From: Anaerolineae bacterium CG2_30_58_95
GTDB lineage: Bacteria; Chloroflexota; Anaerolineae; Anaerolineales; Villigracilaceae
Direction of reading: 5' to 3'
DNA: 5,145 nt
Assembly (NCBI GenBank): GCA_001872165.1
Contig: MNXK01000104.1
Span: forward strand, 1 to 5,145
The notes below the pieces were generated by a model. That model was given only the letters and a program-made list of their open reading frames with translations. It had not been told where the DNA came from and made no database searches. The position numbers and the translations under genes were made by a program. Within the stretch, counting starts at the first letter, position 1. Each line of letters starts with the position of its first letter. Of the stretch, positions 1-4,705 are shown one piece after another.

Positions 1-572
1 GGCGCGACGGAGGGTTCGATGAGCGCATGTCCTTTCCAGCGCTGGATAAAGTCACGCGCGGCCGCCAGTGAGTCTTCGTACGATGCAGCGTCCGGTGTGG
101 GAAACTTGAGCACGGTCTGCGAGCAGACAGCGCGCAAACCCGCCTCGGCCGTGGCTTTAGCGACATCCTCCTCGAAGTAGTACATATCTGCAAAGCAGGT
201 CACGCCGCTGCGGATCAGCTCGGCGCAGGCCAGGCGCGTTCCCAGGCGGACGAAATCCGGCGAGACGAACTCGCGCTCGACCGGCATCATGTAGCCCATC
301 AGCCAAACGTCCAGGCGCAAGTCGTCGGCCAGGCCGCGCAGCAGCGTCATCGGGACGTGGGTGTGCGCATTGACCAGCCCGGGCATCAGCACTTTCCCGC
401 CGCCGTCCACAATCTGGGCAGCGCTGTAGCTGGCGCGGATTTCCGCCTCCGGCCCGATGGCAACGATGGAGTCGCCCGTCACGGCCACCGCGCCGGGTTC
501 GTATTGGTGGAGTTCTTCGTCCATCGTTAGGACGAGGGCGTTGACGAGGAGGAGGTCTACGGTTTGGGTCAT
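1..572 (-). CDS. mtaD: SAH/5'-methylthioadenosine deaminase-type amidohydrolase (N-terminal part, runs off the window)
   Basis: Only the first 190 residues are in the window; the frame is still open at base 1. The protein is a metal-dependent amidohydrolase of the MtaD/TrzA/AtzB group. Characterised members deaminate S-adenosylhomocysteine, methylthioadenosine or related adenosine compounds to inosyl products in the cytoplasm. Visible are the N-terminal beta-sandwich strands (VDLLLVNALVLTMDEE, residues 6-20), the strand before the metal site (KVLMPGLVNAHTHVPMTLLRG, 60-80) with the HxH metal ligands H70 and H72, and the family-typical stretch GVTCFADMYYFEE (123-135). Family members are about 430 residues, so the later His, Glu and Asp ligands lie outside. 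The ATG start is supported by AAGGAG (578-583) five bases upstream. It follows a strong terminator, so it is probably transcribed separately from the HEPN gene. The assignment to this group is firm; the exact substrate cannot be told, because related amidohydrolases share this N-terminus. Confidence 0.85.
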   Translation of the reverse strand, partial: MTQTVDLLLVNALVLTMDEELHQYEPGAVAVTGDSIVAIGPEAEIRASYSAAQIVDGGGKVLMPGLVNAHTHVPMTLLRGLADDLRLDVWLMGYMMPVEREFVSPDFVRLGTRLACAELIRSGVTCFADMYYFEEDVAKATAEAGLRAVCSQTVLKFPTPDAASYEDSLAAARDFIQRWKGHALIEPSVA

Positions 573-595
573 TCAGGCTCCTTGAGATGCATTAT

Positions 596-625
596 AAAAG
601 AGCGGCATGGGAATGCCGCTCTTTT
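596..625 (-). terminator. Intrinsic terminator after the MNT-HEPN pair
   Basis: A perfect 13-bp inverted repeat (596-608 with 613-625) surrounds a 4-base loop. It starts seven bases after the HEPN stop codon. On the minus strand the stem ends in TTTT and is followed by ATAAT, a short U-rich tail. The plus strand also ends in TTTT but then turns to GGGCG, so the minus direction fits better. It separates the toxin-antitoxin-like pair from the downstream deaminase gene. Confidence 0.8.
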
Positions 626-631
626 GGGCGT

Positions 632-1048
632 TTACTTTGACGGTAATAACAATCGAACCTGTTCCAGCAGGAACTTTGCCCGTTCCAGAGCAATATGAGC
701 ATCTTCCTCTGTGTAGCTTTGCGCGGGTGTTAGATCAGGCAGTCCATTTGGATAGCGTGTTGGAATATAGAATTTATCCAGCGAGGCAGCGTATCGCAGC
801 CATTGTTCGAACGGTTTCAACAAATCCTGTTGTGGAAAGTCAGCCACCAGTTTTTGAATGGAGTGTCCCCATGGATCTGCATCAACGGAAAACCACAGGG
901 CTTTCAGTGATTTCTCGCCGCTTTGCTGGCAGTTAAAACAAGCATGAGCGTGCATCCCCGATTTTTCAAGCGTCTCTGCCGCTTGAAGATCGTCGCGTGC
1001 GGTTTCCCACCAACGCCAGGCTTCGAGGACATTTTTACTCAGACTCAT
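632..1048 (-). CDS. HEPN domain protein, partner of a minimal nucleotidyltransferase
   Basis: This is a 138-residue all-helical HEPN protein (PF05168-like). The family is found as the second gene of MNT-HEPN toxin-antitoxin pairs, in which HEPN proteins are often RNases neutralised by the nucleotidyltransferase. Visible family features are the helix-1 pattern AWRWWETARDDLQAAETL (10-27), the CFNCQQSGEKSLKALW segment (37-52), GHSIQKL (61-67), the FYIPTRYPNGLPD loop (93-105) and a final helix EEDAHIALERAKFLLEQV (114-131). The length is normal for a stand-alone HEPN. The Rx4-6H motif of RNase HEPN toxins such as HepT is not present: no Arg has a His five to seven positions later. Activity is therefore uncertain. 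Its start overlaps the MNT gene by 14 bases, and AAGGAA (1058-1063) lies nine bases upstream, pointing to coupled translation. Confidence 0.85.
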   Translation of the reverse strand: MSLSKNVLEAWRWWETARDDLQAAETLEKSGMHAHACFNCQQSGEKSLKALWFSVDADPWGHSIQKLVADFPQQDLLKPFEQWLRYAASLDKFYIPTRYPNGLPDLTPAQSYTEEDAHIALERAKFLLEQVRLLLPSK

Positions 1049-1352
1049 ATAACGTAATTCCTTCCTTCAATGCCTGTCGGATGAACGTCCGCTCTTTGAT
1101 CGCTTCCAGTTCTTTTGGCGTATAGATGAGCGCATCCACGGCATATTGCCTTGCGGCTTGTCCAAGCGCAAGTAGGAGGCCATCGTAGCGATCCCAGAAT
1201 CGCTTCTGCGTTTCCTGAATTAAGATCAAGTCCACGTCGCTATGCTGTGTTTCCTCGCCACGCGCAAGCGACCCGAACAGGATCGCCTTTCGGATGTTAT
1301 ATTGCCTGAATATTGGCGACATACTATGGCGTAAACCTGTAATAGTATCCAT
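1035..1352 (-). CDS. Minimal nucleotidyltransferase (MNT), HEPN partner/antitoxin
   Basis: This is a 105-residue protein of the DNA polymerase beta-like nucleotidyltransferase superfamily (PF01909, MNT). In characterised MntA-HepT pairs the MNT is the antitoxin and transfers AMP to the HEPN toxin. The catalytic signature is complete: ILFGSLARGE (24-33) gives G27-S28, ten residues follow, then D39-V-D41 supplies two metal-binding aspartates. A third aspartate, D73, is in AVDALIY (71-77). The C-terminal stretch ERTFIRQALKEGITLYE (87-103) is typical of the family. The gene overlaps the downstream HEPN gene by 14 bases, the usual layout. The ATG at 1352 is chosen because it provides the usual N-terminal helix before the GS motif. 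No Shine-Dalgarno sequence precedes it, and the nearest promoter-like element would put the transcript start on the ATG itself. A second in-frame ATG (residue 11) is a weaker alternative. Confidence 0.87.
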   Translation of the reverse strand: MDTITGLRHSMSPIFRQYNIRKAILFGSLARGEETQHSDVDLILIQETQKRFWDRYDGLLLALGQAARQYAVDALIYTPKELEAIKERTFIRQALKEGITLYESE

Positions 1353-1358
1353 TTTTAA

Positions 1359-1384
1359 ATTATAGCACGAGAATGTTATATCAA
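1359..1384 (-). promoter_or_regulatory. Candidate extended -10 promoter for the MNT-HEPN pair (leaderless)
   Basis: On the minus strand TGCTATAAT occupies 1367-1359. This is a consensus TATAAT with the TGn extended -10 element. The base seven positions downstream is 1352, the A of the MNT start codon, so transcription is expected to begin at the ATG. The -35 region is poor: the best match, TTGATA at 1384-1379, is only 14 bases away, which suits an extended -10 promoter that does not rely on a -35. The flanking sequence is AT-rich relative to the window. Confidence 0.5.
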
Positions 1385-1406
1385 TTGACCAGTTTTGTGA
1401 TTGTTT

Positions 1407-1814
1407 TCATCTAGCGATGGTGTTCCACTCGTTCCCGCCGTGGACGCCTGCCACGATCAAGCGTTCGCTCGGCCCGCTGCCGAACTGGTAGACCTCCAGC
1501 GGCCGCCCGCTGACCGAAAAGCCGATGATAAACATCCCCTGGCTTTGTGGGGTTGGGGTCGGCGTCGAAGTTGGCAGCGGCGTGGCAGTTGGCGACGCCG
1601 AAGGAAGCGGGGTAACGCTTGGCCTGACAGTGGGCGATGAAGTGACGGTTAGCGTTGACGTTTCAGTAGTCGGCCATGCAGTGACCGCAGGATCAGTTGG
1701 AGTGACAGCTTGCGGCAGTGAGCACCCCATCCCAACCAGGCCAAGGAAAACGATGACGAAAAGCCCTTGCGCGCCTGGCAAGCACATGGTCAGCCGGAAA
1801 TCCCCTGAACGCAC
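1407..1814 (-). pseudogene. Truncated exported M14-carboxypeptidase-like protein with Thr/Pro-rich linker
   Basis: The frame encodes a hydrophobic export segment (GLFVIVFLGLVGMGC, residues 17-31), then a Ser/Thr/Pro-rich linker (about 38-92) with repeated TPTP and SPT units, then the start of a globular domain: SVSGRPLEVYQFGSGPSERL followed by IVAGVHGGNEWNTIAR and stop. The last part resembles the first zinc-site region of M14-type carboxypeptidases (S-GR-l---fG-G--- then GGiHGG-EWNT), where His and Glu bind zinc. Such domains need some 250 or more further residues, and all are missing, so I call a 3'-truncated gene. C31 could be a lipobox Cys, but residue -3 is Gly, so lipidation is doubtful. 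The frame opens with GTG at 1814, giving Arg2 and Arg7 in the signal n-region and a 25-base overlap with cinA. An ATG at 1787, two bases after the cinA stop, is the alternative. Neither start has a clear Shine-Dalgarno sequence. Confidence 0.6.
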
Positions 1815-3013
1815 CGCCGGAGACAGTCCAAGCCTATATTCGTCGCCCAGCGCGGCGCGTTGCGCGGGTGTCCGCCATAGGTCAGGTGACGTTCTTCTTT
1901 TTCCTGCGGCGTGAGGATGAGGATCGTGACAGCTTGCCGTTCTTCATCAACCGACAGAGTGATGCCCAATGCGGCCAACGACCGGTTTTCGCGACGCGCT
2001 TCTCCGAACGCTTCTTCGAGCGCATCTTCCATCGCCTCAGGCTGGACTTTATGCCTGATCCCACCAACGAAAGCTGGACTCCCGAGACGGACAAGTCGCT
2101 CGATCAGCGCGCCGTCCAGTCCGCTTTCGAGACAGGCCAGGCTCCAGCCCCGCGCCGCCACCGCCTTGAGCGTGACCGCTTCCAGGGTGGCGTTATCCGC
2201 CCCGTAGATGACTGTTCCCAATCGCTCGTGGACATCCGCCTCGATAGCGTTGAGCATCCGATCAGCTTCGGCCTCGCTCCCGGCCTTTGCGGCGATGCGG
2301 ATGTCTATAATGCCAGAGTGCGCGCTCAGGCCGACGGTCGGGTTGGTCAGGGATTCCAAGTCGCCGATTTGCTCGTCTATCCAGGCTTCCCCGACTCCGC
2401 CAGTGTGCAGGGTGCGGATTTTGATGACATCGTGCAGGTTGTAATGTTTCTGAAGATAGGGGATCACGGCCTGCGTCAGGAGCGTTTCCATCTCGCGCGG
2501 CACACCGGGCAGAGAGATGACGACGCTCGCCCTCACCCCCGGCCCCTCTCCCTGCCCCCTTCGGGGGTGCTTCGCGAGGAGAGGGGAGACATTGACGATG
2601 AACGCCGGTGCCGTGCCAACCGGATTTTCGATGGATATTGCGCCCTTCGGGATATAAGCCTGTCGTTTCTGGTTCTCGGTTGGGGTGCGACCATAGCGCG
2701 CCACGCGGGCGGTGATCTGCTCCCATAATTCTGGTCGGAATTCTAATTCCACGCCCACAGCTTGCGCCACGGCCTGCCGGGTTGGATCGTCCACAGTTGG
2801 GCCGAGGCCGCCGGTAGTGATGACGATCTCGGCGCGCGCCAGCGCCTCACGAATGGCCTGGGCAATGCGCCCGGCGTTATCGCCGATGGTGCTGGTGCGG
2901 AATAGATCCACGCCCAGGCCGCGCAGCGTCCGCGCAATGAAGCGGGTGTTCGTGTCAGCGGTTTCGCCGAGCAGAAGCTCGGTCCCGATAGCGATGATCT
3001 CTGCGGTTGGCAT
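1790..3013 (-). CDS. cinA: CinA family protein: intact MoCF-type N-terminal domain, degenerate PncC-like C-terminal domain
   Basis: This 407-residue CinA family protein is cytoplasmic. Known members hydrolyse pyrophosphate bonds (ADP-ribose, NAD-related) with the N-terminal COG1058 domain and deamidate nicotinamide mononucleotide with the C-terminal domain, acting in NAD recycling. The N-terminal domain looks intact: AEIIAIGTELLLGETADTNT (4-23), VITTGGLGPTVDDPTRQ (64-80), NPVGTAPAF (130-138), LPGVPREME (168-176). The linking domain follows (HTGGVGEAWIDEQIGDL, 203-219; NPTVGLSAHSGIIDIRI, 224-240). The C-terminal domain (about 275-403) aligns by position, but its AESCTGG motif reads LESGLDG (295-301) and its GITG motif reads GITLS (350-354), so amidase activity is probably lost. 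Residues 143-162 come from an inserted palindromic repeat. The ATG start sits right before the conserved strand and overlaps the open frame of the broken doc gene. No good Shine-Dalgarno sequence is seen, so it may depend on coupling to upstream translation. Confidence 0.88.
   Translation of the reverse strand: MPTAEIIAIGTELLLGETADTNTRFIARTLRGLGVDLFRTSTIGDNAGRIAQAIREALARAEIVITTGGLGPTVDDPTRQAVAQAVGVELEFRPELWEQITARVARYGRTPTENQKRQAYIPKGAISIENPVGTAPAFIVNVSPLLAKHPRRGQGEGPGVRASVVISLPGVPREMETLLTQAVIPYLQKHYNLHDVIKIRTLHTGGVGEAWIDEQIGDLESLTNPTVGLSAHSGIIDIRIAAKAGSEAEADRMLNAIEADVHERLGTVIYGADNATLEAVTLKAVAARGWSLACLESGLDGALIERLVRLGSPAFVGGIRHKVQPEAMEDALEEAFGEARRENRSLAALGITLSVDEERQAVTILILTPQEKEERHLTYGGHPRNAPRWATNIGLDCLRRCVQGISG
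2528..2587. repeat. REP-like palindromic element inserted in frame in cinA
   Basis: This is a 60-base C/G-rich element. The outer arms CCCCTCTCC (2543-2551) and GGAGAGGGG (2578-2586) are perfect complements, and an inner stem CCCCC (2555-2559) / GGGGG (2563-2567) encloses a TTC loop. The flank CGCCCTCACCCCCGG (2529-2543) is the type of sequence that accompanies dispersed 'GAGAGGGG' palindromes in many bacterial genomes. It is translated as cinA residues 143-162, a Gly/Arg/Pro-rich stretch unlike the rest of the protein, between GTAPAF and LPGVP. That interval is normally about 11 residues and here is 29. The length is exactly 20 codons and no stop is created. Only one copy is in the window, so its status as a dispersed repeat rests on recognition and not on comparison. 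Confidence 0.7.
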
Positions 3014-3027
3014 GGTGGGGTGGTCTC

Positions 3028-3255
3028 TGTGCGTTTGTTGCCATCCACGAAGGGGTGATTATTGATCAACGAATCCAGCAGTGCGGCCGCCTTCCGGAAT
3101 ATGTCCGGGTACAGTTCCTTTCCATCGAATGTGGCCTGCGGGCGAGCCGCCGCTGATTCCAACAGCCCCAGATTGTGAACTCCGTGGTTGCCGCCCGTTT
3201 CAGCGATCAGGCGTGCGTGGATGAATAATATCTGCTCGGCAGTCAGGTATTTCAT
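3028..3255 (-). pseudogene. doc: Doc-type (Fic fold) toxin, 3'-truncated after the catalytic motif
   Basis: The first 76 residues match chromosomal death-on-curing (Doc) toxins, which in the characterised case phosphorylate elongation factor Tu. Seen are MKYLTAEQILFIHARLI (1-17), GGNHGVHNLGLLESAAARPQ (21-40), the YPDIFRKAAALLDSLI helix (49-64) and the Fic motif HPFVDGNKRT (67-76). Doc proteins continue with a helix beginning AF-AA or similar and end near 125-140 residues. Here the family match stops at T76. The frame then runs to 2743 only as out-of-frame cinA sequence, giving a 170-residue product with an unrelated tail. The invariant H67, F69, D71, G72, N73 and R75 are all present, yet the C-terminal helices that complete the fold are gone, so toxicity is unlikely. 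It starts in an ATGA overlap with the antitoxin gene. The alternative is a functional product using the foreign tail, which I consider improbable. Confidence 0.75.
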
Positions 3256-3500
3256 TTCTTCGCAAGCGATTCGAGCGCCGGGCGATATTCGGCAATAAAT
3301 TCGCTCACTTGGCGGGCAAACTCCTTGTCCACGCCGTCTGCGGCGATGGGCAATTCGACCGGGCGGATAATGATCTGGCGGTGCTCGCGATCCAATTCCA
3401 AAGATACGTCGGAGCCGTCCCTCACACCCAACGGGTCAATCATGTCCTTTGGCAGGGAAACAACAGTGCTGTTGCCTGTCTTGAAAATTTTGCGCAACAT
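3252..3500 (-). CDS. AbrB/MazE-like antitoxin of a Doc toxin
   Basis: This 82-residue protein has an N-terminal SpoVT-AbrB swapped-hairpin DNA-binding domain: KIFKTGNSTVVSLPKDMIDPLG (4-25), then DGSDVSLELDREHRQIIIRPV (28-48). A C-terminal toxin-binding type tail follows, EFARQVSEFIAEYRPALESLAKK (60-82), as seen in AbrB-type antitoxins encoded next to Doc toxins. It should neutralise Doc and repress its own operon. The stop codon overlaps the doc start (ATGA), which gives the usual translational coupling. The ATG is well supported by AGGAG seven bases upstream. The gene looks complete, although its toxin is broken, so it may now be a free regulator or a relic. Classic P1 Doc uses a Phd antitoxin instead; the AbrB pairing is a recognised variant. 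Confidence 0.85.
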   Translation of the reverse strand: MLRKIFKTGNSTVVSLPKDMIDPLGVRDGSDVSLELDREHRQIIIRPVELPIAADGVDKEFARQVSEFIAEYRPALESLAKK

Positions 3501-3516
3501 GGGTTTGCTCCTCTCG

Positions 3517-3537
3517 TGTAATTACATGGTAAGTATA
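3517..3537 (-). promoter_or_regulatory. Candidate promoter and palindromic operator of the antitoxin-doc operon
   Basis: On the minus strand TATACT (3537-3532) is a good -10 box in the 47-base gap before the antitoxin gene. A perfect 10-bp palindrome, TGTAATTACA (3526-3517), lies just downstream and would span the predicted transcript start near 3525. That is a fitting place for an autorepressor such as the AbrB-type antitoxin. No clear -35 is seen at 17 bases. The AGGAG ribosome site lies between the palindrome and the ATG. Binding by the antitoxin is inferred. Confidence 0.4.
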
Positions 3538-3547
3538 TCACTTCCAG

Positions 3548-4702
3548 CTACACAACGTTGTATTCCTGGATCAACCGGCCTTCCTCGAACCGCGCCAGAT
3601 CGAGCATGGAAACGTCCACGCTTTGGAATTTTCCGTCGAGGATGTATTCGGCCATTAATTTCCCGGAGATCGGTCCGTGCATGAAGCCATGCCCTGAAAA
3701 ACCGGCCACTACGTAAAAGCCTTCCAGCGGCGTTTTCCCGAAAATGGGATGGGCGTCTGGCGTGACTTCGTATAGACCAGCCCAATGTGACACCAGACCA
3801 GCCTTTTCGAGCAGGGGCATACGCGCGGATGCCGCCTCGAGGTTCACAAGCTCGAAGGCTTCATCCACGTTTTGATCGAAACCGGGCGACTCGTTCGGGT
3901 TGGACATGCCGGTCAAGAGTCCGTCTCCTTCGCGGTGGAAATAAAGGGATTGGGCAAAATCAATGACGAACGGAAAATCTGCGGGCAGTTCGGGCAACGG
4001 GGTGGTGGTCAACATTTGGCGGCGCAGGGGGGTGATGGGGATGTGGACTCCGGCCATTTTTCCGAGGCGACCAGCCCAGGGTCCGGCCGCGTTGACGACG
4101 GTTGGCGCGGCGACAAAACCTTTGTTCGTCTCCACACCTTCAACCTTCCCAACTTCGACTTTCATCCCCGTGACTTCCACGTTGTTCAGCGCCTCGACTC
4201 CCATTCGTTGCGCCGCTCCGACGTAACCCATGACGACGCTGTTCGGGTCTACCAGCCCATCGTTGGGATTGAACGTCCCTGCCAGGGCATCCTCGAAGCG
4301 CATCCGGGGCGCTCGCCGGCGAGTTTCGTCGCCGGTCAGCCACTCGGTTTGAACGCCAAGTTTGTGCTGGAGTTCCACGTTGCGACGGAAATATTTCACA
4401 TCTTCGGGTTTAGTGAGGGCAAAAAGATAGCCGCACTTTCGATAGTTGATTTCCTGCCCGATCTCGTCTTTGAAACGTTCCAGCATCGGCAAGCTTTCCA
4501 GTGAGAGGCGGATGTTGATCTCGGTGGAGAACTGGTAACGAACGCCGCCCGCGCACCGTCCCGTTGCCCCCTGGCCGAAGAATTCTTCTTTTTCGAGCAG
4601 GAGGATATTTTTCTGACCGCGAGCGGCCAGGTGATAGGCAGTGCTGGCCCCCATCACGCCGCCGCCGATAACGATGATGTCAGCAGTTTTTGGAAGATCC
4701 AA
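3548..4702 (-). CDS. DAO-family FAD-dependent oxidoreductase (sarcosine oxidase beta / amino acid oxidase type)
   Basis: This 384-residue protein of the PF01266 family should oxidise the C-N bond of an amino acid or N-methyl amino acid with FAD. The Rossmann dinucleotide motif is IVIGGGVMGASTAYHL (10-25), with the strand-2 acidic residue E37 that binds the adenosine ribose. TGRCAGGVRYQFS (47-59) is the second FAD-contact region, VVNAAGPWAGRLG (202-214) the third. The C-terminal end carries AGLYEVTPDAHPIFG (308-322) and VVAGFSGHGFMHGPISGKLMAE (331-352), both typical of sarcosine oxidase beta-subunit-like and glycine oxidase-like enzymes. There is no signal peptide, so it is probably cytoplasmic. 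The start is TTG: GGAGG (4711-4715) is eight bases upstream within the end of livF, and no other start precedes the FAD motif. It follows livF by three bases and is most likely cotranscribed with that importer. The substrate is not determinable; sarcosine, dimethylglycine, proline and D-amino acids are all possible. Confidence 0.88.
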   Translation of the reverse strand: MDLPKTADIIVIGGGVMGASTAYHLAARGQKNILLLEKEEFFGQGATGRCAGGVRYQFSTEINIRLSLESLPMLERFKDEIGQEINYRKCGYLFALTKPEDVKYFRRNVELQHKLGVQTEWLTGDETRRRAPRMRFEDALAGTFNPNDGLVDPNSVVMGYVGAAQRMGVEALNNVEVTGMKVEVGKVEGVETNKGFVAAPTVVNAAGPWAGRLGKMAGVHIPITPLRRQMLTTTPLPELPADFPFVIDFAQSLYFHREGDGLLTGMSNPNESPGFDQNVDEAFELVNLEAASARMPLLEKAGLVSHWAGLYEVTPDAHPIFGKTPLEGFYVVAGFSGHGFMHGPISGKLMAEYILDGKFQSVDVSMLDLARFEEGRLIQEYNVV

Positions 4703-4705
4703 GTT

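Noticed and set aside
591..596. TATAAT on the minus strand just before the deaminase gene
   Set aside because: It overlaps the tail of the terminator, there is no -35 or TGn extension (the -35 position falls in the hairpin stem), and the leader would begin right at the ribosome site. It is possible as a promoter but not supported enough to annotate.
607..936. Plus-strand open frame of 109 codons opposite the HEPN gene
   Set aside because: It begins inside the terminator hairpin and is antisense to a recognised HEPN protein; no family features are seen.
1381..1388. 8-bp palindrome TCAATTGA near the -35 region of the MNT promoter
   Set aside because: Short AT-rich palindromes are common by chance. 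Its position is suggestive of an operator, but no second copy or known binder supports it.
1525..1914. Plus-strand frame rich in Val-Gly repeats
   Set aside because: It is the antisense reading of the Thr/Pro-rich linker. The export segment, linker and peptidase-like motif support the minus strand.
1868..2728. Long plus-strand open frame of 286 codons opposite cinA
   Set aside because: It lies wholly antisense to the well-recognised cinA domains, has no family resemblance, and includes translation of the palindromic repeat. It is a by-product of GC-rich codon use.
2743..3027. Continuation of the doc frame as a Doc fusion protein with a new C-terminal domain
   Set aside because: This stretch is the N-terminal cinA region read in a different frame, so the tail is an artefact of the break and not a domain.
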